Positions 34,190 to 41,857 of a stretch of 59,836 bases of DNA are shown here, one piece after another. Under the pieces are notes generated by a model. That model did not search any database. It worked only from the letters and a program-made list of their open reading frames with translations, and was not told the origin of the DNA. Position numbers and translations under genes: made by a program. Location of the stretch: assembly GCA_945888625.1 (NCBI GenBank), contig CAMDAH010000015.1, positions 1-59,836 of the forward strand. Reading direction: 5' to 3'. The stretch comes from Chryseobacterium gleum. GTDB lineage: Bacteria; Bacteroidota; Bacteroidia; Flavobacteriales_D; Crocinitomicaceae. The number at the start of each line of letters is the position of its first letter. Positions within the stretch are counted from its first letter, which is position 1.

Positions 34190-34939
34190 ATGATGCACTA
34201 TTTTGATATATTTTTACTTTGGCAAGGTTGGCTGTACTTGCTCATTCTAACCCTCTTAGAGGTAGTACTTGGAATAGACAACATCATCTTTATCAGTATT
34301 GTAACGGATGAGCTTCCTCTAAATAAAAAAAGAAGTACTCGTAACATTGGACTCGGTTTGGCGCTGATAATCCGACTAGTTTTACTAGCCGCTGTCGCCT
34401 GGTTAATGTCGCTCACCAATTCACTATTTTCAATTTTTAATATTGACTTTTCATTTCAAAGTATCATTTTATTACTCGGTGGTTTATTTTTAATTTACAA
34501 AAGCACCGTCGAAATGCACAAAAGTGTAAGAGGTTTTAAAGAAGATAAAAAGGCAAAAAAAACAACTATTTCAGCCATTATTCTTCAAATTGTTGTGATC
34601 GACGTAGTTTTTAGCTTTGATTCGATTATATCTGCCGTTGGTATGACCAACGGACTTCAAACAGATACGGGAAAAGATCCAACAACTATTATCTATATTT
34701 CTGTAATAATTTCTATGGCCATTATGATGATTTTTGCGGGAAAAATTAGTCAGTTTATTGCTGATCATCCAACCATTAAAATGATAGCACTTAGCTTTTT
34801 AGTAACTGTTGGGGTGTTGCTCATTGGTGAAGCCTTTGGCGCTCACATTCCAAAAGGGTATGTTTATTTTAGCCTTGTTTTTTCTTTAATAGTTGAACTA
34901 ATGAATATTAAAATGAGGAAGAATAAAAACATGACATGA
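34190..34939 (+). CDS. TerC-family membrane protein (short, YgdQ-like)
   Basis: The 249-residue protein has about seven membrane segments with the two conserved acidic motifs of the family: LLEVVLGIDNIIFISIVTD near residue 25 and IVVIDVVFSFDSIISAVGM near 135. It is about 100 residues shorter than the TerC protein at 17722 and closer to YgdQ/YoaE-type forms. Ion export, perhaps of Mn2+, is inferred from studied relatives. It begins one base after menD and overlaps the next gene by four bases, so it is expressed with menaquinone genes; a functional link is not established. A second ATG at 34193 is equally possible. Confidence 0.9.
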   Translation: MMHYFDIFLLWQGWLYLLILTLLEVVLGIDNIIFISIVTDELPLNKKRSTRNIGLGLALIIRLVLLAAVAWLMSLTNSLFSIFNIDFSFQSIILLLGGLFLIYKSTVEMHKSVRGFKEDKKAKKTTISAIILQIVVIDVVFSFDSIISAVGMTNGLQTDTGKDPTTIIYISVIISMAIMMIFAGKISQFIADHPTIKMIALSFLVTVGVLLIGEAFGAHIPKGYVYFSLVFSLIVELMNIKMRKNKNMT

Positions 34940-35508
34940 CGAAAAAAGAAGCGGAACAACTTCTTCAACTAGACCAATTTGAAAGTATAGAGGATGCCAT
35001 CGAGCACTTTATTTTTCCAATTAAAAACTTCCTTCTTACCGCCCCAATTCTAGAAAAAACATTTCATAGTAAAGTTAACAAGCTACAAATGCTCGTGGAA
35101 ATTTTGGCCTGTTTAAATGTGGAAGAAGAAAAAGAACCACTCGATTTGCCAAACGTTGAATTTTTGAAACAAGCGGAGGTGTTGCCCACTTACATTGCAT
35201 ACGAAAAGCTAATTGCATTGCATTACCTTAAAATTTCTGGTAGTCAAAATCCTAGTGAACTGCATTCAATTTGTAAAAACTTACTCCATATTCATTCGCT
35301 TTATGCTGCCATGTGGAGAAAGTATTCATTTGAGTTTTTTGGTACTGTTCTTTTATCAAAACCCTTAGACCGAATGATCTTTCATTTGATATTGAAAAAT
35401 CTTTTTGAATCAGGTATAAAAACGTGGGAAGAAATGGCAACAAAGCAAGCATCTTTACCGCTCGAATTTCGAATGGAAATCGAAAGAATTAGACAATCAG
35501 TAACCTAA
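34936..35508 (+). CDS. Helical protein of unknown function at the end of the menaquinone operon
   Basis: The 190-residue protein is soluble, mostly helical and without signal peptide, with Leu/Ile-rich amphipathic segments such as FIFPIKNFLLTAPILEKTFH and YIAYEKLIALHYLKISG. I recognise no family motif. It overlaps the terC stop by four bases (ATGA), so its translation is probably coupled to terC, and it ends four bases before a convergent gene. A cytoplasmic partner for the operon is possible but unproven. Confidence 0.7.
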   Translation: MTKKEAEQLLQLDQFESIEDAIEHFIFPIKNFLLTAPILEKTFHSKVNKLQMLVEILACLNVEEEKEPLDLPNVEFLKQAEVLPTYIAYEKLIALHYLKISGSQNPSELHSICKNLLHIHSLYAAMWRKYSFEFFGTVLLSKPLDRMIFHLILKNLFESGIKTWEEMATKQASLPLEFRMEIERIRQSVT

Positions 35509-35512
35509 AAAA

Positions 35513-36307
35513 CTAATCGTTCGCAAGTGCCAAAGCCGTTCGTAATTCATCTGTCAATAGGTAATCAGGTGCTTTTTCAAATGCACTTTTTGTGCCTTTA
35601 GGAGAACGAACTTCAAAAATAGCCACTTCCTTATTCATCGCTTGAATTTCCTTCACCTGTGCAGAGGATATAACTGCATTTCGTATGATTAAACCTTTGC
35701 ATGCAGGTGCTTGCGCTAGGACCTCAATGCCATATTCACAATTATCCGATGCATAAAAAACATTGAAATTTAAGGACAATAAATCAAGTAAGTCTAAATT
35801 ATTCGTGATCAAAAAGATATTCGTTTTATCTTCTATTCCTAAATCAAGTAATGCATCTCGCATCTGAAGGGTATTTACTTGTTCGTTCTTACATGCATTC
35901 AAGTGACGAATATCTAAAAAAAGTAACTTGGTACTAAATAAATTTAGGAGATTAGGATTTAAATGCACCAATTTTTCCCTATGAATTGTTTCGTAATACA
36001 CTTCGTTTAACGTTGCTGTTTCGTGGTCATTTATACATCCGGTAATAGTTGATTTTGTATCGAGTAGTTCATCGTGATAGCACCACAATTGGCCTTGTTT
36101 ATCTAACTGAAGGTCCAATTCAATACCACTACAACCTGAAAACGAAAGTGCAAGTTGGATGGCCTCATACGAATTATCAGCATAGATTGACGTGGAAGAA
36201 TTTAATCCCATGGCAGCATGTCCAACTATTTTAGTCCTCTCATCCACTACTAACTTATTGCAAGCGCAAAAAATTAATGCCACTAAAACTAGTTTAACGA
36301 AAGGCAT
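35513..36307 (-). CDS. Lipoprotein with glycerophosphodiester-phosphodiesterase-like fold
   Basis: The 264-residue protein has a lipobox (VALIFCACNK). The mature part follows the GDPD order: GHAAMG at the first-strand position, DNSYEAIQLALS, GIELDLQLDKQGQLWCYHDE with the E-x-D and H-D pairs near residue 80-95, then LFLDIRHL near 140. In active GDPD enzymes the first motif is H-R-G; here the Arg is Ala, although both His and the acidic residues remain. It may have altered activity or an unusual substrate. It overlaps the upstream gene by 14 bases. Confidence 0.72.
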   Translation of the reverse strand: MPFVKLVLVALIFCACNKLVVDERTKIVGHAAMGLNSSTSIYADNSYEAIQLALSFSGCSGIELDLQLDKQGQLWCYHDELLDTKSTITGCINDHETATLNEVYYETIHREKLVHLNPNLLNLFSTKLLFLDIRHLNACKNEQVNTLQMRDALLDLGIEDKTNIFLITNNLDLLDLLSLNFNVFYASDNCEYGIEVLAQAPACKGLIIRNAVISSAQVKEIQAMNKEVAIFEVRSPKGTKSAFEKAPDYLLTDELRTALALAND

Positions 36308-36827
36308 AAGCTAAGGCGATTTTTATGTGATAAGCCAATGCATATGACTGGACTTGCGAATTAGCTAATCCACGAAAATATTCTGCAAACGGACCGAGGC
36401 CAACTTGGTGAAAAAATTGAAGCCTTGATTTATTTTTACCGCCATAAAAACTATACCCAAACATGAAATCGTATTGATAGAGCTTATTCCCAACTTTCAA
36501 AAATGCAGCGTTAAAACCCGCCATCGGACCGATAGAAAAAGTGGACGATTTGCCAAGTAACTTACCAATTGGAAGAGCCACATATGTGCCCCATTGGGGA
36601 TAAAATTGTTGACCTCCAAATGAAGTTCGGGTTCCCAAACTAAACGATACACCCGCATCAAAGGAGCTAAAATTTCTTTGGAAAGTCAATCCTGAAAAAA
36701 TATCCATTCGCTGGTAAGAAGCACCTAATAAAAGTAATGATTTAGGCAACACATCGACACGCGAAACTTGTGTAAAAGTAAAAAAGCAATTATGTAATGA
36801 AAATAAGAGAAACACGAATCGAAGCAT
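36294..36827 (-). CDS. Small outer-membrane beta-barrel-like protein
   Basis: The 177-residue protein has a signal peptide (VFLLFSLHNCFFTFTQ) and alternating, Gly- and aromatic-rich strands ending YALAYHIKIALAYAFR, a C-terminus that finishes in Phe-Arg as in outer-membrane barrels. FDAGVSFSLGTRTSFGGQQF, GPMAGFNAAFLKVGN and FMFGYSFYGGKNKSR look like consecutive strands of a small barrel of about eight strands. No family was recognised. It lies between the Cys-rich 47-residue gene (five bases upstream) and the GDPD-like gene (14-base overlap), so the three form an operon. Confidence 0.72.
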   Translation of the reverse strand: MLRFVFLLFSLHNCFFTFTQVSRVDVLPKSLLLLGASYQRMDIFSGLTFQRNFSSFDAGVSFSLGTRTSFGGQQFYPQWGTYVALPIGKLLGKSSTFSIGPMAGFNAAFLKVGNKLYQYDFMFGYSFYGGKNKSRLQFFHQVGLGPFAEYFRGLANSQVQSYALAYHIKIALAYAFR

Positions 36828-36832
36828 GACGT

Positions 36833-36976
36833 TTAGTCAAATTTCGGACATTTTTTACAAGAAACTCCTTTAATCTTGTACTTTTTACAACACTTTTTCT
36901 TTTTAGATAAAGAACAAGCGGTGCAATCAGCCGATTGACTACCTATTTTAACGTCGTTTTCCTTATGAGTGCCCAT
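36833..36976 (-). CDS. Cys-rich basic mini-protein (47 residues)
   Basis: Reading the minus strand from the ATG at 36976 gives MGTHKENDVKIGSQSADCTA, then CSLSKKKKCCKKYKIKG, VSCKKCPKFD and a stop at 36833-36835. Six cysteines (C-x2-C, CC, C-x2-C) in 47 residues with many lysines suggest a small zinc or other metal site. It is expressed from a TAACTTTG box at 36997-37004 and is followed after five bases by a barrel gene. CCxKYKxKGxxCKxCP proteins are, to my recollection, scattered through Flavobacteriales as unnamed small proteins. Function is unknown. Confidence 0.6.
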   Translation of the reverse strand: MGTHKENDVKIGSQSADCTACSLSKKKKCCKKYKIKGVSCKKCPKFD

Positions 36977-36996
36977 CTATTTAGAATAATTCTAAA

Positions 36997-37004
36997 CAAA
37001 GTTA
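36997..37004 (-). promoter_or_regulatory. -7 promoter box of the Cys-rich mini-protein operon
   Basis: The minus strand reads TAACTTTG, about 20 bases before the ATG at 36976. It shows that the small gene, not the barrel gene, heads the unit. Confidence 0.5.
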
Positions 37005-37046
37005 ACAAAGATTATTTTATCAGCACAAAATTTAAATAAAAATTTA

Positions 37047-39779
37047 CTAGAACAATGTCATTTGATCCTCGTCGCCATCTTTCTTGGTGAAATCCCATTC
37101 GATGGTTGGTCCGCTTTTGTCTTCAGAATCATCTGAAGGACTAGCTGGATTAGTATCGTCATTAACGGCGTCTTCATTGGAGTCAAGTTCCAATTCATCG
37201 AAAGATACTATTTCCTCCTCGTCAACTGGCCAGGGCTCCGGACTTTCGTCTATAGGATGCGTCAACACAATTTCCTTTACCTTTAACTTTGTCACTTGAT
37301 TACCTTGCGCCTTCATTCCTTTAACCTCAATTAAATCCGCTAGATTAAGCATTGTGTCTGCTAGATTCTTAGTTTCTTTTAATAACTTATTGTAGATTAT
37401 TTTAATTGCTGGGCGATAAGCAGTTGAAACGACATCCATGTACGATCCTTGCCCTTCACTAATAAACGAGATTCGCTTATCAGAGGTCACCTCACAAAGG
37501 AAACGTTTTACGAAATGCAATTCCTTTGGACCGTCAAAGTAGACAGTGGAAACGGCACGATCTTGCTCCCACTTTTCAATATGGAGCATATCCTCATCGA
37601 AATGTGTTGATAAATCGAAGGAGCTAAGTCGGTATTCGCCATTTTTATACAATGTTAAAATCCGATCACTACCCTTGAATGAACCGAGAAATTTACCTCT
37701 GGATTCGTCATTTAAACGTCCAACGATACTATCGTACCAAATTTTTCGCGCTGCCAAAGTTGATCCACCCACTTCTTTTTGAATAATTTTCTGTACTATT
37801 TCTTTGGTAACACGATTTCCTGCTGAATTTCTCCCTTTTATTATTAATTCTCCCAAATCAATATCGAAACGCAGGCGCTTAAGGTGTGGACGAGGACGCA
37901 GTAGGACAGAAATCACTTCTCTTTCCCCATTGGGATGCACGGAGAAATACAACATCTTTGATCCCTTAGTTCCTTTGGTCAAATCGTAGCTTGTGTCGCG
38001 TGTAATCGAATTGACATAAAAACGCTTCATCATCGTTGCACCACCGATACCATCTTGATAAAAAAGATGATAAATTGTGCGCATATCCCCTTTCTTCCAA
38101 ACACTAGCAAATATTAAGTCTTTTCCGACAAATTTCTTATCAGCAACTTTCGAAATCAGCATTTTTCCAGTTGAAAAAAAGCAGATTATATCATCAATAT
38201 CAGAGCAGTCGCCAATCGGCTCGTTTTTTCTCAAACCATAACCAACAAAACCTTCTTCGTAATCAACATATAATTTCTTATTCGCAATAATTACTTTAGA
38301 AGCGGTAATAGTATCAAAGGTTTTAATTTCCGTCTTTCTTTCGCGACCAGCACCGAAGCGCTTTTTTAAATCACGAAAATACTCAATTGCATAATCGACT
38401 AAAAGTGCTAGATGTCCTTTAACAATTTCAATTTCCGCCTCTATTTTAAGCAATGCATCGTCTGCTTTTGTTGAATCAAAACGGGTAATTCGAATCATCG
38501 GAATTTGCGTAAGCTTTAACAAATCTTCATCCGTTATGGCACGAATTAATTGTTTTTTGAAAGGCTTAAAACGATCATACAAATACACGTACAAGGATTC
38601 TCTGTCAGCGTACAATTTAAAATCGATATACATTTCGTTGTTAATGAACAGTTTTTCTAGCGTCAAAAAATGCCATTGATTTTCTAGTTCATCTAAGCGA
38701 ATTTCCAACTCCAATTTGAGCAAGCGAACCGTGTTATCGGTATTGATTCGCAAGATTTCAGAAACCCCAATAAAACGGGGTTTATCACCATCAATAATGG
38801 ATGAATTTGGCGCAATAGACACTTCACAATCCGTGAAAGCATACAAGGCATCAATTGTTCTATCGGGCGAAACACCTGGGGCAAGGTGCACGATAATTTC
38901 GGCTATTGAAGAAGTGTTGTCTTCAATTTTTTTAATCTTAATTTTTCCTTTATCGTTCGCTTTGAGCACAGATTCAATTAACGAACCCGTTGTTGTGCCA
39001 AGAGGAATTTCATGAATCGTTAATGTCTTATTGTCTAGCTTTTTAATTTTCGCTCGTACACGCACCCTACCGCCGCGCAAACCATCGTTGTAGCCACTAA
39101 AATCAGCCATTCCACCATTTGGAAAGTCTGGCAATAATTCAATTTTCTTTCCTCTTAAATGATTAATTGATTGTTCTATTAGCTCCACGAAATTATGCGG
39201 TAGAAACTTACAAGCCATTCCGACAGCGATTCCTTCAGCACCCTGCGCAAGCAAGAGTGGAAACTTCATGGGAAGTTGTTCTGGCTCACGATTTCTGCCG
39301 TCGTAAGAAGTTAACCAATTGGTAGTTTTTGGATTAAAAGCCACATGCAGGGCAAACTTAGATAATCGAGCTTCAATGTACCTTGGCGCTGCTGCCCCGT
39401 CACCGGTAAGTGTATTTCCCCAATTTCCTTGGCAATCGATCAATAAATCTTTTTGTCCCAATTGCACCAAGGCATCGCCAATAGAAGCATCACCGTGCGG
39501 ATGATACTTCATCGTATTTCCGATGATGTTAGCCACTTTGTTGTAGCGCCCATCCTCTAACTCACGCATCGAATGCAAAATCCTTCGTTGAACAGGCTTT
39601 AACCCATCCATAAGCGCAGGAACCGCCCTTTCTAGTATCACATAACTTGCGTAGTCGAGAAACCAATTTTCGTATAATCCACCAACGGGAACAATTTTCT
39701 CGTCTACTTTTTTACTGTCAAAAGGACTTTGCTCTTCATTTGGTGATCCGAAAATTCCTTCGATGTCTTCCTCTGCCAT
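37047..39779 (-). CDS. parC: DNA topoisomerase IV subunit A
   Basis: The 910-residue protein is the breakage-rejoining subunit of a type IIA topoisomerase that decatenates and relaxes DNA. The core starts YENWFLDYASYVILERAVPA, then GLKPVQRRILHSM and KYHPHGDASIGDALVQLGQ near residue 91. The catalytic Tyr is in APRYIEARLS near residue 136. The C-terminal part includes a beta-pinwheel-like region (about 490-830) and a final acidic tail with runs of Asp and Glu ending DEDQMTLF. The GDASIGD quinolone-region sequence differs from GDSAVYD but is, as I recall, normal for this phylum. The gene begins right after the parE stop, and this pairing favours ParC over GyrA. Confidence 0.93.
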   Translation of the reverse strand: MAEEDIEGIFGSPNEEQSPFDSKKVDEKIVPVGGLYENWFLDYASYVILERAVPALMDGLKPVQRRILHSMRELEDGRYNKVANIIGNTMKYHPHGDASIGDALVQLGQKDLLIDCQGNWGNTLTGDGAAAPRYIEARLSKFALHVAFNPKTTNWLTSYDGRNREPEQLPMKFPLLLAQGAEGIAVGMACKFLPHNFVELIEQSINHLRGKKIELLPDFPNGGMADFSGYNDGLRGGRVRVRAKIKKLDNKTLTIHEIPLGTTTGSLIESVLKANDKGKIKIKKIEDNTSSIAEIIVHLAPGVSPDRTIDALYAFTDCEVSIAPNSSIIDGDKPRFIGVSEILRINTDNTVRLLKLELEIRLDELENQWHFLTLEKLFINNEMYIDFKLYADRESLYVYLYDRFKPFKKQLIRAITDEDLLKLTQIPMIRITRFDSTKADDALLKIEAEIEIVKGHLALLVDYAIEYFRDLKKRFGAGRERKTEIKTFDTITASKVIIANKKLYVDYEEGFVGYGLRKNEPIGDCSDIDDIICFFSTGKMLISKVADKKFVGKDLIFASVWKKGDMRTIYHLFYQDGIGGATMMKRFYVNSITRDTSYDLTKGTKGSKMLYFSVHPNGEREVISVLLRPRPHLKRLRFDIDLGELIIKGRNSAGNRVTKEIVQKIIQKEVGGSTLAARKIWYDSIVGRLNDESRGKFLGSFKGSDRILTLYKNGEYRLSSFDLSTHFDEDMLHIEKWEQDRAVSTVYFDGPKELHFVKRFLCEVTSDKRISFISEGQGSYMDVVSTAYRPAIKIIYNKLLKETKNLADTMLNLADLIEVKGMKAQGNQVTKLKVKEIVLTHPIDESPEPWPVDEEEIVSFDELELDSNEDAVNDDTNPASPSDDSEDKSGPTIEWDFTKKDGDEDQMTLF

Positions 39780-41666
39780 TTACGCTACATTTTCGAATTC
39801 ATCCAATAAATCTTCCTGCAAGGATTTAGCCGCAGGATCTTTTTCAACTCGTAAATTATCAATAATAAACTCTTGTCTTTCAGGCGTATTTTTACCCATG
39901 AAGTAAGAAAGAATTGAGTCAATCGAGGCCTCTTTGGTCAGCAGAACGGGTTCCAAGCGAATATCTTCCCCAATAAAATGAATAAATTCATCGGGAGAAA
40001 TTTCACCCAAACCTTTAAAACGTGTTATTTCAGCTGTTTTACCAATCTCATCAATAGCCTTTCTTCTTTCATCCTCGGAATAGCAATACAATGTTTTCTT
40101 TTTGTTACGTACCCTGAACAATGGCGTTTGCAATACATACACATGATTCCTTTTTACTAAATCAGGAAAAAATTGAAGGAAAAAGGTCAAAAGGAGCATA
40201 CGAATATGCATTCCATCAACATCAGCATCCGTGGCAATTACAATTCGTCCGTACCGTAAATTATCCATATCGTCTTCGATATCTAGCGCTGCTTGAATGA
40301 GGTTAAATTCCTCATTTTCATAAACTATTTTTTTAGTTAAACCATAGCAATTGAGTGGTTTACCCCTTAATGAAAATACCGCTTGTGTATTCACATCACG
40401 TGACTTTGTAATGGAACCACTGGCAGAGTCCCCTTCCGTAATAAAAAGTGTCGTTTGCTCTCTTCGCTCGTCTTTTAAATCCGTCAAATGCAAACGACAG
40501 TCTCGTAATTTTTTATTGTGTACACTTGATTTTTTGGAGCGTTCTCGCGCAATTTTTCGAATACCGGCCAACTCTTTTCGTTCCCTTTCCGATTGCTTAA
40601 TTTTTTTCTCAATTGTTTCAGCAACATCTGGGTTTCTATGCAAGTAATTATCAAGTTTATCCTTTAAAAAATCATTTACAAAAGCACGCATTGATTTTCC
40701 ATTCGGTTCAATTTCCTGCGAACCTAATTTTGTTTTAGTTTGCGATTCAAAAACGGGCTCAACTACTTTTACTGCAATTGCGGCAACGATAGACTGACGA
40801 ATATCGGAGTGCTCATAATTCTTATTGTAAAAATCACGAATTACCTTTGCAACTGATTCCCTAAAAGCACTTTGATGCGTTCCACCTTGCGTAGTATGTT
40901 GACCATTTACAAACGAATAATAGTCTTCACCGTAGGTTTTTCCGTGCGTAAAGGCCACTTCAATATCCTCGTCTTCGATATGAATGATTGGATAAAGTGG
41001 ATCGCCATCCATGTTGTTCTCCAACAAATCTTTTAAGCCGTCTTTTGACTGGTATTTTTCTCCATTAAAATGAAGGGAAAGACCACGATTTAGGTAGCAA
41101 TAATTCCAAATCATTTTTTCTAAGTACGCCGTTTTGAAAGCGTATTTTTTGAAAATACTTTCGTCGGGAATAAATTCTACGTAGGTTCCGTTGGCTTCGT
41201 CGGTTTTTTCAATTGGCGATTCACTTACCAATTCTCCTTTACAAAACACCGCTTGTTTTTTCTCTCCGTCTCTTACAGTATAGAGCATAAAATGAGAAGA
41301 AAGCGCGTTCACTGCTTTAGAACCAACGCCATTTAATCCAACCGACTTTTTAAATGCCTTCGAGTCGTATTTACCCCCAGTATTCATTTTTGAAACAACC
41401 TCAACCAATTTTCCCAATGGAATACCACGTCCATAATCCCTTATGCTGACGAGTCCATCTTTTACTATAATATCTACCTTCTTGCCATTACCCATCACGT
41501 ACTCGTCGATGCAGTTATCAACAATCTCTTTAGCTAAAATATAAATTCCATCATCAGCAGCGGCACCGTCGCCCAACTTACCAATGTACATGCCAGGGCG
41601 CAAGCGGATGTGCTCTTTCCAATCGAGGGATCGAATATTATCTTCGGTATATTGATTTTCGGCCAT
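39780..41666 (-). CDS. parE: DNA topoisomerase IV subunit B
   Basis: The 628-residue ATPase subunit has the GHKL site ([18 protein letters not shown] with Glu and Asn near residue 50, [11 protein letters not shown] near 78, [14 protein letters not shown] near 112) and the TOPRIM metal site ([16 protein letters not shown] near residue 412, [16 protein letters not shown] near 485). [13 protein letters not shown] near residue 560 is also conserved. Its length of about 630 fits ParE and is below the GyrB size with its insert. It directly precedes parC with no gap, and a TAAATTTG box lies at 41683-41690 on the minus strand. Confidence 0.93.
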   Translation of the reverse strand: MAENQYTEDNIRSLDWKEHIRLRPGMYIGKLGDGAAADDGIYILAKEIVDNCIDEYVMGNGKKVDIIVKDGLVSIRDYGRGIPLGKLVEVVSKMNTGGKYDSKAFKKSVGLNGVGSKAVNALSSHFMLYTVRDGEKKQAVFCKGELVSESPIEKTDEANGTYVEFIPDESIFKKYAFKTAYLEKMIWNYCYLNRGLSLHFNGEKYQSKDGLKDLLENNMDGDPLYPIIHIEDEDIEVAFTHGKTYGEDYYSFVNGQHTTQGGTHQSAFRESVAKVIRDFYNKNYEHSDIRQSIVAAIAVKVVEPVFESQTKTKLGSQEIEPNGKSMRAFVNDFLKDKLDNYLHRNPDVAETIEKKIKQSERERKELAGIRKIARERSKKSSVHNKKLRDCRLHLTDLKDERREQTTLFITEGDSASGSITKSRDVNTQAVFSLRGKPLNCYGLTKKIVYENEEFNLIQAALDIEDDMDNLRYGRIVIATDADVDGMHIRMLLLTFFLQFFPDLVKRNHVYVLQTPLFRVRNKKKTLYCYSEDERRKAIDEIGKTAEITRFKGLGEISPDEFIHFIGEDIRLEPVLLTKEASIDSILSYFMGKNTPERQEFIIDNLRVEKDPAAKSLQEDLLDEFENVA

Positions 41667-41682
41667 TTGAAGTGTGTACTAA

Positions 41683-41690
41683 CAAATTTA
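41683..41690 (-). promoter_or_regulatory. -7 promoter box of parE-parC
   Basis: The minus strand reads TAAATTTG; the expected start near 41677 leaves about 11 bases before the ATG at 41666. Confidence 0.5.
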
Positions 41691-41810
41691 ATAAGTTAAG
41701 GCGCAACAACTACAACAAAAAAAACGAGTTATGCACTTATTTTGGTTGAAAACAAACTACCTGCAGTACGTTTTCCTTTCAAGGGTATATTTGTTAAGAA
41801 ACGTATTTTC

Positions 41811-41840
41811 ATAAAAAAAGCCGCAATAGCGGCTTTTAAA
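41811..41840 (-). terminator. Rho-independent terminator of secDF
   Basis: AAAAGCCGC and GCGGCTTTT (41816-41837) pair around AATA. On the minus strand the stem is followed by a T run (plus-strand A tract 41813-41819). It lies 18 bases after the secDF stop. Confidence 0.85.
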
Positions 41841-41857
41841 TAGTGAGCTGATTTTAC

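Noticed and set aside
38800..39600. GDASIGD in ParC as a quinolone-resistance change
   Set aside because: The difference from GDSAVYD fits, as far as I recall, the normal sequence of the phylum and cannot be called a resistance mutation.
39780..41666. GyrB instead of ParE
   Set aside because: The length is about 630 without the GyrB insert, and it is directly followed by a ParC-type subunit; the pair fits topoisomerase IV.
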